A stretch of DNA of 64,000 nt from Desulfobacula toluolica Tol2 (GCF_000307105.1 NC_018645.1:1872578-1936577), one strand, 5' to 3'. Shown: positions 7,243-16,570, counted from the first letter of the stretch. Translations and numbers: made by a program. The notes: generated by a model not told the origin, from the letters alone.

Positions 7243-8877
7243 TTATCTGTTGTTATATGCCATTTTTGATTCGGTTTGACCGATATCAATCATGGCTTTT
7301 GCATCAATTCGGAATGCTTTAATTAAAATTTTTCTTAAGACATCCTCAAGGGGAAATGCCGTGTCCACACTAATGTGAAGAGCATTCCCGGCATACCGGA
7401 ACCGTTCGTATCGGGCAGTGAGTTTTTCAAAATGATCAATTCTTGCATCTGAAACCGATGGGCTGAATTGCCTTTCCAACAATCTCTCTTTTATTGTTTT
7501 TTCTCCGGCACGGCATTCAATGAAAACAGGTTTAATACCTTTTTCCTTTGCCAGACAGATCACTTCTTTTCTGTGCTTTGCCTTGCTGTAAGTTGCATCC
7601 AGAATAACGGATCTTCCTTTTTTGATTTCTTCTCCTGCCAGACATAAAAGTTTTCCATAGGTTAGAGATGTTACCAAAGGTGAATATAGTTTTTCTCCAA
7701 AAAGGTCCGTGCCGCTTTCGTAGGGCTGGAGCCCGAACATCTGTTTTCGAACGGCATCGGATCGAATCGTTTTTATTCCAAGCACAGCAGATAATTTTTT
7801 TGCAATGGTGCTTTTTCCTGTTGCCGGTTTTCCGAAAATTACCCATATGCGGGGCCTGAAAAACTGGAGCGCATACTGAGATGCAAGATCAAGATATTTG
7901 ATGGCATCCAGATGAACAAATTTTCTTTTTGCTTTCAGAAGATCGTGGGATTGCAGGAAAATACAATTGACTTTGCACCGTACCAAAGCCCTGTAACATT
8001 TATAAAAAGCAAGGATCAAAAATCCATTCAAGTCGTTTGTATGCCGGAGAAATTCATTTAAAAGGCAGTCTCCAAAGCCGGGTTCTTCATTAAAATCCAG
8101 ATCCATCAAAAGAAAAGCCAGATCATTGATAACATCTATATGGCGCAGACGGTCATTGAATTCAATGCAGTCAATGATCTGAATACCGGTATCTGTAAAA
8201 TAAATATGGTCGGTTCGAAGGTCTCCATGGCAATCACGGATCTTGCCTGCCTTTAGCCGACGGTTAAAATAAGATTGATGATTTTTTAAAAAGGACAGGG
8301 TTGCTCCCCGCACTGTTTCCCATATCTCTTTGTCTATAAAGATTCCGCAGCTGTCTTTTGTCTGTCTGAAATTTTCCCGGCAGGCATCATAAATATTTTC
8401 CCATCCTTCCCCTGTATGGAGCAATTCGCTTTTAGGTGTCTGAAAGTGGAATTGAGCAAGTATCCTGCCCAGTGAAACCAAATCCATTTTGTTGATTTCT
8501 CCGGCTTTGATCATATTATGCAATGATTTTGAATCACTTAGCTGACGCATTCTGACAGCGTATTCTATTGGCTCTCCTTTTCCTCCAAGATAAATAACAC
8601 CATTTTTGCGGGTAATGGCTACCACATCCAGATAAATATCATTTGTCAGCCGGCGGTTTAAAAAAAATTCCCTGCAGCAATAATAACGGCGTTTTTCAAG
8701 ACTGGAAAAATCCAGGAATCCAAGATCAAGGGGCTTTTTGATTTTGTATACATAATTTCCGGTTAAAAATATTTTTGAAATATGCGTGTCTTTTTGACGT
8801 ATACCGGCAACAGGATGAGGGTAGAACGATGAATCTTCCATAGCCTGGAATACACGTTTTTGAATCTGCTTGTCCAT
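7243..8877 (-). CDS. Fusion of an aminoglycoside-phosphotransferase-like kinase and a P-loop kinase
   Basis: The 544-residue protein has two parts. Residues about 40-320 match the aminoglycoside/choline kinase fold, with the catalytic loop CHGDLRTDHIYF followed by IIDCIEFND. Residues about 345-510 are a P-loop kinase with the Walker A motif GKPATGKST and a later SVILDATYSKAKHRK segment like the AAA_33/zeta-toxin and polynucleotide-kinase groups. The fusion is widespread in bacteria but its substrate is not known. It is not evidence for drug resistance. An AAGGAG box precedes the ATG. The gene stands alone. Confidence 0.8.
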   Translation of the reverse strand: MDKQIQKRVFQAMEDSSFYPHPVAGIRQKDTHISKIFLTGNYVYKIKKPLDLGFLDFSSLEKRRYYCCREFFLNRRLTNDIYLDVVAITRKNGVIYLGGKGEPIEYAVRMRQLSDSKSLHNMIKAGEINKMDLVSLGRILAQFHFQTPKSELLHTGEGWENIYDACRENFRQTKDSCGIFIDKEIWETVRGATLSFLKNHQSYFNRRLKAGKIRDCHGDLRTDHIYFTDTGIQIIDCIEFNDRLRHIDVINDLAFLLMDLDFNEEPGFGDCLLNEFLRHTNDLNGFLILAFYKCYRALVRCKVNCIFLQSHDLLKAKRKFVHLDAIKYLDLASQYALQFFRPRIWVIFGKPATGKSTIAKKLSAVLGIKTIRSDAVRKQMFGLQPYESGTDLFGEKLYSPLVTSLTYGKLLCLAGEEIKKGRSVILDATYSKAKHRKEVICLAKEKGIKPVFIECRAGEKTIKERLLERQFSPSVSDARIDHFEKLTARYERFRYAGNALHISVDTAFPLEDVLRKILIKAFRIDAKAMIDIGQTESKMAYNNR

Positions 8878-9405
8878 AACGGCTCCTTTGAGTCTTTAAT
8901 TCTTACAATAAAAGCCTGGAGATCTGTTTATGTATAATTAAGTTATGAGAATGATGAGAAGCAAGAATCATTCAAAAAGAGCAAATTTACAAATTTCAAT
9001 AGGACATTAATCTGCACAAGTTAACTCATATAAGAAAATCTAAATTACTGTTACGGGTCAAAAGAGGGGGGGGCAAATACTGTGAATGAAATATCTGATA
9101 TCAATACCTCATAATACTTTCATTTATAAGGTATGTCAACAATCGCAGGACAGGCACATCCGGCAGCTTTTATAATCGTCTTGATGCCGATTGTTAGATC
9201 ATTCCATGCCGGAAAATTCCAGAATGAGAGGCATCCTGACCTCATAAGCAAATCTTATAGATTGCATCAGGTTATATAAATTGACATTACGGGTATCCAT
9301 CCATATCATTTATTTACATTGTTTTGCCAACTTGTCATGAGGTTGAATTGTGAATATAAGGCTGTTTTTTAAATGTGTGACTTAAAAGCCGGCAGGAGAT
9401 GAAAT
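8878..9405. other. Intergenic region with one possible short ORF
   Basis: This 528-base region between divergent genes has no convincing gene. A 41-codon minus-strand frame (9120-9245) reads in part LTIGIKTIIKAAGCACPAIV and looks protein-like, but it lacks a ribosome binding site and could be a gene relic. A run of eight to nine G residues occurs near 9065-9073. The promoter of idi should lie at the right end. Confidence 0.35.
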
Positions 9406-9951
9406 ATGGAAAACTGCGAAGAATATGTGGTTATAGTGGATGAAGAGGACAAGCAAATAGGCATTGAGAGGAAACTTACGGTACATTCAAAAAACACACC
9501 TTTGCACCGGGCTTTTTCTCTTTTTTTGTTTAACTCCACAAAGGAACTTCTATTGCAGCAAAGAGCGAAAGATAAAAAAACATGGCCCCTGGTATGGTCA
9601 AATTCCTGTTGCGGCCACCCGTTGCCGGACGAATCCTACACAAGTGCCGTTATAAGGAGGACCCTCTATGAACTCGGGATAAAATTAAATGCCGTTGAAA
9701 AAATTTCAGACTACCGGTATTGTTTTTCCCGGGACGGCATCATGGAAAATGAAATTTGTCCTGTTTTTGTGGCATTTTATGATGGCAGTGTGGTGCCTAA
9801 TCCCAAAGAAGTACAGGCTGTCAAGTGGATAAAATGGGAGGATTGGCTGAAAGAAACAGGCAAACACCCGAACAGGTATTCACCCTGGTGTGTCGAGGAA
9901 ACCCTTATTTTAGCTGCAGATAGCAAATTTAACAGACTGCACGTTTTATAG
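9406..9951 (+). CDS. idi: Isopentenyl-diphosphate delta-isomerase, type I
   Basis: This 181-residue Nudix-fold enzyme interconverts isopentenyl and dimethylallyl diphosphate. The active-site cysteine is in NSCCGHP (residues 66-72), and the catalytic glutamate is in MENEICPVF (Glu114/Glu116), as in the Escherichia coli enzyme. The length is normal. A CAGGAG box lies 8 to 12 bases before the ATG. It complements the methylerythritol phosphate pathway gene dxr found at 55290. Type I enzymes are not essential in that pathway, but balance the two C5 units, for example for prenylation by UbiX, which uses dimethylallyl phosphate or diphosphate. That link is an inference. Confidence 0.93.
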   Translation: MENCEEYVVIVDEEDKQIGIERKLTVHSKNTPLHRAFSLFLFNSTKELLLQQRAKDKKTWPLVWSNSCCGHPLPDESYTSAVIRRTLYELGIKLNAVEKISDYRYCFSRDGIMENEICPVFVAFYDGSVVPNPKEVQAVKWIKWEDWLKETGKHPNRYSPWCVEETLILAADSKFNRLHVL

Positions 9952-9952
9952 A

Positions 9953-9986
9953 TCTGCAAAAAATTGACGGTTTGTTTTTTTGCAGA
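9953..9986. terminator. Bidirectional terminator between idi and the phosphoesterase gene
   Basis: The arms TCTGCAAAAAA and TTTTTTTGCAGA pair around a short loop. The A and T tracts are part of the stem, so the structure can work in both directions. It starts right after the idi stop and is 41 bases from the stop of the convergent gene. Confidence 0.65.
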
Positions 9987-10026
9987 CTTGCCTGGTATGA
10001 AACAGGTGTTTACTATATTGCAGACG

Positions 10027-10686
10027 TCATGTTTTTACCATCCGAACGATAATATGCTTGTTCTCCGTATCATATATGGCATATTTTGATGCGTCAAAAT
10101 TATCCCTTGAAAATCCGATACTGCCAACGTTCAAAAGAATTTTTTGATTTTCTTCCAAAGGGATGGTGCAGTTTTTTGTGATTCTTCTGCGATATACGAT
10201 TTGGTCTTTGTAGGTGATCAATTTTAATTTGTGGGTATGGCCGGTGAAAAAAATCTGTTCTTTGGAATTGTTAAACAAAGATTTTAAATAGTAATCTGTG
10301 ACATCATAAATATAGGTGGTTAATTTATCAGGTGGTGTGCCATGGACAAAATGACAATTTGCCAATTTTAAATAATCAGGGGTGTTTTCAAGGTATCGGA
10401 CGGATCTGGTTGAAATTGCCGCAATATTATCCAGCAGGGGCTGTTTGATGGACTTGGGAAAAACTTCAAGATAATCCCTGTTAAACATGGCAAGTTCATG
10501 GTTGCCCCTAACTGAGATTACGTTTTTTTCCATTAACAATTTGATGGTTTCTTCGGGCTGATCGCCATACCCGATAATATCGCCTAAGCAGACATATTGA
10601 TCAATTTGATAATTTTTCATATCTTTAAAAACCGTGGCCATTTTCGAATAGCAGGAGTGGACATCGGAAAAAACAGCTATTTTCAT
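10027..10686 (-). CDS. Calcineurin-like metallophosphoesterase
   Basis: The 219-residue protein shows the metal-binding motifs of the family in order: FSDVHS at the N-terminus (D-x-H), CLGDIIGYG (GD), VRGNHE (GNHE), VHGTPPD, and FTGHTHK (GHTH). It resembles YfcE/YtgA-type single-domain phosphodiesterases, usually acting on cyclic nucleotides or nucleic-acid ends, but the physiological substrate cannot be predicted. It ends close to the terminator shared with idi. The neighbour upstream, on the same strand, is the LysR gene (99 bases apart). Confidence 0.82.
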   Translation of the reverse strand: MKIAVFSDVHSCYSKMATVFKDMKNYQIDQYVCLGDIIGYGDQPEETIKLLMEKNVISVRGNHELAMFNRDYLEVFPKSIKQPLLDNIAAISTRSVRYLENTPDYLKLANCHFVHGTPPDKLTTYIYDVTDYYLKSLFNNSKEQIFFTGHTHKLKLITYKDQIVYRRRITKNCTIPLEENQKILLNVGSIGFSRDNFDASKYAIYDTENKHIIVRMVKT

Positions 10687-10785
10687 ATTTCAACCTTTTT
10701 TTAAAAAAAATATATGTTGCTAAATATAATAAAACCTTATCATGAGAAGTAAATCCCGATGTTTTTTTTCAGGCATGCTTGCCAT

Positions 10786-11745
10786 TTATTCATTCTGGGG
10801 ATGCTCGGCAAGAATTTTTGCCATTATGGATCCTATACCTCCCCGGGGCGTTCCTTCAATAAAAGAATTTTTAAAAACATCGAAGAAAGCCTTTGCAGCA
10901 GGCGAAAGCGGTGTGTTTTTAATATAAGCAAAGCTGACATTAAGAAATATTCTGGTGTTCTTCAAGCTGCGTGAAATTAGTTTTTTTTCTTTTGTTTTAT
11001 GATCAATAGCGGGTTTGACCAGAAAAGATATCCCATCCCCTCTTTCCACAAGATTCATGATAAATTCGGTATTATTGGATTCCATGAAGATATTGGGTGT
11101 GGCGTTGTGCTTTTTGTAAAGATCCATTATTTTTTTTCGGGTTCCGGAACCTTGCCCCCTCATGATAACCGGTTCCAGGGCAATATCATTAAATTCAATT
11201 TCTTTTTTTCGGTTCAACGGATGGTTTACAGGAAGAATAATGACGATTTCTTCCAGGCTGAAAGGAATAAATTGAATTTTTGGATCAGTGACTTCCATTT
11301 GTGCCACCACAACCACTTCATTTTCAAATTCCAGCAGGCTTTTGATCATGGTCATGGAGCTGCCTTCTTGAAGAATGATTTTTATTTTGGGATAGGCCCT
11401 GTGAAAAACTGAAATAATGGACGGCATGATATGTTTGGCATAGGCTTTGGTACAACCCAGTTCCAAAAGTCCCTGATTCAGTTCTTTTATCTGGCTCAGA
11501 ATGTTTTCAACCTTATCCTCAATCTTGAAAATGCGTTCCGCCTGTTCAAACAATAATTCCCCCAGGTGGGTGAGAATAAGCCTCCTCCCTGTTTTTTTGA
11601 ATAATTTCATATCATAAAAATTTTCAAATAATTTAATCTGGGCCGTTACAGCAGGTTGGGAAATAAAAAGTTTTTCAGCGGCAATAGTATGGCTTGAGTG
11701 CTTTGCAACATAATAAAACGCCCTCAATTGATTCAAATTGATCAT
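10786..11745 (-). CDS. LysR-family transcriptional regulator
   Basis: The 319-residue protein starts at the ATG giving MINLNQLRAFYYVAKHSSHT; an upstream TTG is also possible. Residues 1-60 are the LysR winged helix (TIAAEKLFISQPAVTAQIKLFE), and the rest is the two-lobed effector domain. It is transcribed away from the phenylphosphate-synthase-like genes, the classical arrangement in which a LysR protein controls the divergent operon. A good T-N11-A site lies between them. The expected inducer is a phenolic substrate or product, by inference from the genes controlled. Confidence 0.9.
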   Translation of the reverse strand: MINLNQLRAFYYVAKHSSHTIAAEKLFISQPAVTAQIKLFENFYDMKLFKKTGRRLILTHLGELLFEQAERIFKIEDKVENILSQIKELNQGLLELGCTKAYAKHIMPSIISVFHRAYPKIKIILQEGSSMTMIKSLLEFENEVVVVAQMEVTDPKIQFIPFSLEEIVIILPVNHPLNRKKEIEFNDIALEPVIMRGQGSGTRKKIMDLYKKHNATPNIFMESNNTEFIMNLVERGDGISFLVKPAIDHKTKEKKLISRSLKNTRIFLNVSFAYIKNTPLSPAAKAFFDVFKNSFIEGTPRGGIGSIMAKILAEHPQNE

Positions 11746-11789
11746 GTGTCTCAATCCTCAACTTAGGTTGTTGCCTGGAAAAATATACT

Positions 11790-11804
11790 ATAAGAAAATC
11801 TTAT
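11790..11804. promoter_or_regulatory. Candidate LysR-type operator (T-N11-A)
   Basis: ATAAGAAAATCTTAT is a perfect dyad (ATAAGA/TCTTAT around AAA) that fits the T-N11-A rule for LysR binding sites. It lies 23 bases upstream of a good -35 box, so roughly -58 to -72 from the expected start, where LysR activators normally bind. A looser dyad, ATAAATGTCATAAGTTTAT, lies just downstream (11803-11821) and could be the inducer-responsive second site. Confidence 0.55.
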
Positions 11805-11826
11805 AAATGTCATAAGTTTATATGAA

Positions 11827-11855
11827 TTGACACTTTTTTTGTCAACACATATTAC
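11827..11855 (+). promoter_or_regulatory. Candidate sigma-70 promoter of the aromatic cluster
   Basis: A consensus -35 box TTGACA (11827-11832) is followed after 17 bases by TATTAC (11850-11855), which matches four of six bases of the -10 consensus. The weak -10 box fits an activator-dependent promoter. It would leave a leader of about 180 bases before the first gene. Confidence 0.5.
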
Positions 11856-11980
11856 TAAATACAACATACTTGCTATTTTTATTAAATTTGACTTGTTTTT
11901 AGATGTTGACGGCTTCTATCGTCATCCCACGCATCGCGTTTTATTTTTTGTAAGTATGAATTTAAGATTTCCAGATTTTA

Positions 11981-12007
11981 TTTTAGTCGGTTTTGTTTTA
12001 GTCGGTT
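11981..12007 (+). repeat. Direct repeat in the leader of the aromatic cluster
   Basis: TTTTAGTCGGTT occurs at 11981-11992 and again at 11996-12007, 15 bases apart, in the leader RNA or its DNA. It ends about 25 bases before the ribosome binding site. Upstream in the same leader are two small stems, GACG/CGTC and ACGC/GCGT, the latter followed by a T-rich run that could act as a weak attenuator. Confidence 0.4.
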
Positions 12008-12042
12008 CTTTTTAACACTTAAAATTTTTTATGGAGGTAAAA

Positions 12043-13884
12043 ATGGCTGATAAGAATTTTCCTAATCCCCACGAGATAGAAGCAATACCCGGCACGGAAG
12101 GGTGGGAGAGAATGTATCCGTATCATTATGTCTTTTCAACTAAAGACAAAGAAAGGGAAGCGTATGAGAACAATACGTTCTGGTTCAATGATGCACTTCA
12201 CTACCCTGAACCCTTGTATCCCTTTGATATTATCTGGGATGAGGCATGGTTTCTGGCACTGTCACAATTTAATACCCGGATTTTCAGTGTTCCACCGGTT
12301 TATGGCGTAGATCATAGAATTATCAACGGAAATGTTTATATTTCTCCGGTACCTGTAACTGATCCTGAAGAGGTTCAAAAAAGAATCCCCATGTTCATGG
12401 AAAGAGCCGGATATTATTATGAAAATTGGGATGACCTCCATAATCAATGGGAAAATAAAATGAAGGGAATCATTTCAGAAATTGAAAATCTTGAAATTGC
12501 CTCCCTGCCGGACATGGAAGATATCTCGGTGGTTAAAAACGGACTTGGAACCTCAAGCGGGTATGAGTTGCTCAAGAACTATGACAAGCTTATAGATTTG
12601 GGCATCAGGTGCTGGCAGTATCATTTTGAGTTTTTAAACCTGGGATATGCCTCCTATGTCACATTTGTTGATTTTTGTACCAAAGCCTTTCCTGATATCC
12701 CCCTCCAAAAAGTCACCCAGATGGTCGCAGGAATTGATGTTATTTTGTACAGGCCTGATGATGAATTGAGAAAATTGGCTAAATTGGCGATTGAGCTGGG
12801 CATTGATTCTCAAATCGGAGGAGATACCAAGGATATTGACGATGTTATTTCGGAACTTCAGGGTTCTGAAAATGGTAAAAAATGGGTCGCTGCATGGGAT
12901 GAAGCTAAATATCCATGGTTCAATATTTCAACAGGAACCGGATGGTATCATCAGGATGTTTCATGGAACGACAACCTGAATATCCCTTTAAGTTCCGTTA
13001 GAATATACATTGGCAAACTCAATGAGGGTAAATCCATAGACAGGCCCCTTGAACAAATAAAAATCGAACGTAAAAAACTTATTGTGGAATACAGAGGCTT
13101 GTTAAAAACAGATGAAGACCGGCAGACCTTTGATCAACTTCATGGTACGGCAGAACTGGTATTTCCCTATGTCGAGAATCATATGTTTTATGTGGAGCAT
13201 TGGTTTCATTCCGTATTCTGGAACAAGATGAGGGCTGTTGCCGCCATCATGGCGGATAATAATTTTCTTGAGGGGCAAGAGGACATCTGGTACATGTCCC
13301 GCAGTGAAATAAAAGAAGCATTATGGGATCTGGTCACTGCCTGGGCAAGTGGTACAAAGGGATATGGTCCCTTGCACTGGCCTGAAGAGATCCAATGGCG
13401 AAAAGGGGTTTATCAAAAATTCAAGGAAAATATTCCAATCCCAGCAGTTGGCAAACCGCCTGAAACAATTGCAGAACCGTTTACCATTGTGCTTTGGGGA
13501 ATTACCAATGAAAGCATGTCAGCATGGGCGAAGTTAAAAGAAATCGGTGATCCTGATAAAGTAAACGAGATGGAAGGTTTTGCAGGATCTCCGGGTGTTG
13601 CTGAAGGCATTGCAAGGGTATGCCGGTCAGTAGAAGATATCGGCGAACTCAAAGAGGGCGAAATCCTTGTAGCACCAACGACATCACCGTCCTGGGCACC
13701 GGTATTTCAAAAAATCAAAGCAGTTGTAACGGATGTGGGCGGCATCATGTGTCATGCCGCTATTGTTTGTCGTGAATACGGCATGCCCGCAGTTGTCGGA
13801 ACCGGCCAGGGAACGACAATCATAAAATCCGGCATGAAAATCAAGGTAAATGGCGATACAGGCAAAATCCATATAGAAAGGTAG
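12043..13884 (+). CDS. ppsA: Phenylphosphate synthase subunit A-like protein (phosphohistidine subunit)
   Basis: The 613-residue protein starts at the ATG with GGAGG 6 bases upstream; an ATG 12 bases earlier overlaps that box and is unlikely. In the known Thauera enzyme, subunit 1 (about 70 kDa) resembles the middle and phosphohistidine parts of PEP synthase and carries the histidine that transfers a phosphoryl group to phenol. Here, residues about 510-613 are the PEP-utiliser swivelling domain (GSPGVAEGIARV, TTSPSW) with the histidine in GGIMCHAAIVCREYGMPAVVG (about His571). The bulk of the protein has no other recognisable domain. Subunit B follows after 9 bases. The symbol is by similarity. 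The true phenol (phenol, cresol or catechol) is not shown. Confidence 0.8.
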   Translation: MADKNFPNPHEIEAIPGTEGWERMYPYHYVFSTKDKEREAYENNTFWFNDALHYPEPLYPFDIIWDEAWFLALSQFNTRIFSVPPVYGVDHRIINGNVYISPVPVTDPEEVQKRIPMFMERAGYYYENWDDLHNQWENKMKGIISEIENLEIASLPDMEDISVVKNGLGTSSGYELLKNYDKLIDLGIRCWQYHFEFLNLGYASYVTFVDFCTKAFPDIPLQKVTQMVAGIDVILYRPDDELRKLAKLAIELGIDSQIGGDTKDIDDVISELQGSENGKKWVAAWDEAKYPWFNISTGTGWYHQDVSWNDNLNIPLSSVRIYIGKLNEGKSIDRPLEQIKIERKKLIVEYRGLLKTDEDRQTFDQLHGTAELVFPYVENHMFYVEHWFHSVFWNKMRAVAAIMADNNFLEGQEDIWYMSRSEIKEALWDLVTAWASGTKGYGPLHWPEEIQWRKGVYQKFKENIPIPAVGKPPETIAEPFTIVLWGITNESMSAWAKLKEIGDPDKVNEMEGFAGSPGVAEGIARVCRSVEDIGELKEGEILVAPTTSPSWAPVFQKIKAVVTDVGGIMCHAAIVCREYGMPAVVGTGQGTTIIKSGMKIKVNGDTGKIHIER

Positions 13885-13893
13885 GATGATATC

Positions 13894-14976
13894 ATGGAAA
13901 AGAGATCTGATTACGTCCGCTGGTTTGAAGAATGCGACTTGGAATTGATTCCCGTTGTGGGGGGTAAAAACGCAAGTCTGGGCGAGTTGCTAAAAGCCAA
14001 AATCCCTGTTCCTCCGGGCTTTGCAATCACTACAAAAGCCTATAAGCTTTTTCTTGAACAGGGAAAGATCAAACAGAAAATATTTAAGATTATAGATGGC
14101 ATCAAAGCAGATGATGTGGACTCTGGCGAAACAGCCAGTAAAACCATCCGTGATCTCATTGAAAAGACACCGGTAAGTGACGACCTTCAGGATTATATCT
14201 GCGAATTTTACAGACTGCTTTCCAAAAAAAGCAACGTCCCTGCGGTTCCGGCTGCCGTCAGATCCAGCGCAACGGCTGAAGATCTCCCCGGTGCAAGCTT
14301 TGCCGGTCAGCAGGATACTTTTCTCTGGATAAGGGGGGCGGATGATATCCTCAAGCATGTAAAAAAATGCTGGTCAAGTCTTTTTACCTCCAGGGCCATT
14401 TACTATAGAACAAAAATGGGATTTCCTCATGAACAGGTGGAGATTTCCGTTGGTGTACAGAAAATGGCCAATGCATGGACAGCCGGTGTGATGTTTACCT
14501 TAAACCCTGCCACCGGAGACAGATCCACTGTTGCCATAGATGCAAATTGGGGATTTGGAGAGAGTGTTGTAAGTGGTGAATGCACGCCGGATAATTTTAT
14601 CATTAATAAAATTACGGATGAAGTGATTAAAAAATCAATTTCCCATAAAACCATTGCATATACTCGTGATCCCAAAACACATTGCGTTGTAAAAACCAAT
14701 GTTCCGGTGGAAAGAGCCGATATGCAATGCGTTGTTGATAAAGACGCCGTTTCGCTTGCCATCATTGGAAAACGAATTGAAAAACATTACGGCAAGGCCA
14801 TGGATATTGAATGGGCCATTGATAAAGACACGCCCGGCAAAGCCAAAATACTGATTCTTCAAAGCCGGCCGGAAACCGTATGGAGTGACAAAAAAGCAAA
14901 ACCGGTCATGAAAACAAGATCATCAGCTCTTGAGCATATTTGCGCAGGACTTGTTGCCGGCAGAAAAGTCAATTAA
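13894..14976 (+). CDS. ppsB: Phenylphosphate synthase subunit B-like protein (ATP-binding subunit)
   Basis: The 360-residue protein is the N-terminal ATP-binding half of a PEP synthase, made as a separate chain. It shows VGGKNASLGELL and PPGFAITTKAY at the start, RSSATAEDLPGASFAGQQDTFL (about residues 125-146), an AGVMFTLNPATGDR segment, and the closing ILQSRPETVW. In the Thauera model this 40 kDa subunit and the 70 kDa subunit together use ATP to phosphorylate the catalytic histidine, releasing AMP and phosphate, and so activate phenol. The length fits. A gap of 150 bases then precedes the UbiD gene. Alternative: a split PEP synthase of central metabolism, made less likely by the context. 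Confidence 0.82.
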   Translation: MEKRSDYVRWFEECDLELIPVVGGKNASLGELLKAKIPVPPGFAITTKAYKLFLEQGKIKQKIFKIIDGIKADDVDSGETASKTIRDLIEKTPVSDDLQDYICEFYRLLSKKSNVPAVPAAVRSSATAEDLPGASFAGQQDTFLWIRGADDILKHVKKCWSSLFTSRAIYYRTKMGFPHEQVEISVGVQKMANAWTAGVMFTLNPATGDRSTVAIDANWGFGESVVSGECTPDNFIINKITDEVIKKSISHKTIAYTRDPKTHCVVKTNVPVERADMQCVVDKDAVSLAIIGKRIEKHYGKAMDIEWAIDKDTPGKAKILILQSRPETVWSDKKAKPVMKTRSSALEHICAGLVAGRKVN

Positions 14977-15126
14977 TGATTGCATAAATTAATTTTGTTC
15001 AATTCCCGGTCCTTGATGTTTAAGTACCGGCTAAAAATATAACCCAGTGCGCATCGCGCCTGTAACCCTATGGTTGCGTCATGATTATTACATCATGGGG
15101 TTGCACCTGAAAAAGGAGAAAAATTT

Positions 15127-16533
15127 ATGAAGGACATGAGAGATTTTGTAGCTGTTTGTGAAGAAAAAGGTCTTTTGAAACGGATTACAGCTGAAGTTGA
15201 CACCCACCTGGAATTGTCCCATATTGCAAAATTAAATGAGGAAGCCCAGGGTCCTGCCCTGCTTTTTGAAAACGTTAAGGGTTTTGACTCACCTGTTATT
15301 ACAAGTGCCGCCACAACTGTTGAACGCCTTGCTATTATTATGGGTGAGTCGGAAAAATCAAGCCTTACCGATCTGTATGGCGCATGGGCGGAAAAAGCAA
15401 AATCGCCGATCAAGCCAAAATATGTGGATAAAAGCCAGGCACCTTGCAAGGAAAATATCCTGATGGGCGATGATGTGGACCTCAATAAATTTCCGGTCCC
15501 ACATTATTATCCTCTGGACGGCGGTAAATATTTTGGGACGGCTCATTTTATAATTACCAAAGATCCCGACTCAGGATGGGTTAACCTGGGCACCTATAGG
15601 AGTCAGCTTCTGGGTAAGGATAAGATCGGCACCCAGTTTATTAAAGGTAAACATGCCGATATTATGCTGAAAAAATACCAGGCATTGGGCGAACCCATGC
15701 CGGTGGCATCCATTGTAGGTTGCGATCCCATATTGTTTATCCTTGGCGCAGCAAGGGTCGGTGCTTTCACCAGTGAATATGATGTAGCCGGTGCCTTTCG
15801 CGGTGAGCCCGTGGAAATTGTCAAAGGCGAAGTGGTTGACCTGCCCATTCCAGCCCATGCGGAAATCGTGGTGGAAGGGTTTGTGGATGCGGAAAAATTC
15901 ATGGAAGAGGGCCCGTTTGGCGAATATACCGGATATTATTCTGGTGTGGGCACTGATCCCAGAAATTTTATTGATGTCAAATGTATTACCTACAGGAACA
16001 ACCCGATATTCTGGGGAACCACTGTCGGGCGTGCGGTAACGGATTCTCACATGGTTATGGCCCTGTCCTATGGTGCCACCTTGTGGCAGCAGCTCAATGA
16101 AATGAATATCCCTGGCTTGAAAGCAGCTTATTGCCCGCCGGAAGGAGCCGGAAGATTCCTTGCCATTATTTCCATGAAACAAATGTATCCGGGACATGTT
16201 GATCAGGTTCTTACCGCATCAATATCAACGGAAATGGGTGCTTATGGCCTTAAGACCGTGATAGTGGTGGACGAGGATATTGATCCATGGGATATTCCCA
16301 GGGTGATGTATGCCTTGAGTTTCAGGTTCCAGCCCAACCGTTCCCAGGTGATCAAACGGGGCCGTTCAACTCCGCTTGATCCTTCATTGCCCATTGAAGC
16401 AAGGGAGATTACAGGAAGACTTCTCATGGACGCCACTATTCCTTATGAATGGAAAGACAAACCAATTCCCATCGAACTTGATTCTGACATGGTTGTACAG
16501 GTGAAAGAAAGATGGTCAGAGCTTGGGTTATAG
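15127..16533 (+). CDS. UbiD-family (de)carboxylase, phenylphosphate carboxylase alpha/beta-like
   Basis: The 468-residue protein is a prenylated-FMN enzyme of the UbiD family. The conserved arginine is in NLGTYRSQLLGKD and the two catalytic glutamates are in EEGPFGEYTGYY. The C-terminal IPWEW-like part (ATIPYEWKDKPIPIELD) is also typical. In phenylphosphate carboxylase, UbiD-like subunits add CO2 para to the phosphate-bearing carbon to give 4-hydroxybenzoate. Here there is one UbiD gene, not two as in Thauera. A UbiX gene for the cofactor is in the same cluster. A GGAG box lies 9 bases before the ATG. The direction (carboxylation) is an inference from the Pps genes. Confidence 0.85.
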   Translation: MKDMRDFVAVCEEKGLLKRITAEVDTHLELSHIAKLNEEAQGPALLFENVKGFDSPVITSAATTVERLAIIMGESEKSSLTDLYGAWAEKAKSPIKPKYVDKSQAPCKENILMGDDVDLNKFPVPHYYPLDGGKYFGTAHFIITKDPDSGWVNLGTYRSQLLGKDKIGTQFIKGKHADIMLKKYQALGEPMPVASIVGCDPILFILGAARVGAFTSEYDVAGAFRGEPVEIVKGEVVDLPIPAHAEIVVEGFVDAEKFMEEGPFGEYTGYYSGVGTDPRNFIDVKCITYRNNPIFWGTTVGRAVTDSHMVMALSYGATLWQQLNEMNIPGLKAAYCPPEGAGRFLAIISMKQMYPGHVDQVLTASISTEMGAYGLKTVIVVDEDIDPWDIPRVMYALSFRFQPNRSQVIKRGRSTPLDPSLPIEAREITGRLLMDATIPYEWKDKPIPIELDSDMVVQVKERWSELGL

Positions 16534-16570
16534 GAAAATACCATTGACTTACAGCTTGCGATAAATCTGT

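Noticed and set aside
9120-9245. 41-codon minus-strand ORF with a protein-like stretch containing CAC
   Set aside because: It has no ribosome binding site and no recognised family. It is listed only within the intergenic entry.
11827-12015. 62-codon ORF in the leader of the aromatic cluster
   Set aside because: It overlaps the predicted promoter, has no ribosome binding site and a very hydrophobic, AT-driven composition. It is likely chance.
14990-15110. Dyads around GCGCATCGCGC and CATGAT/ATCATG between ppsB and ubiD
   Set aside because: The stems are short and there is no T tract or known motif. A promoter or processing site cannot be claimed.
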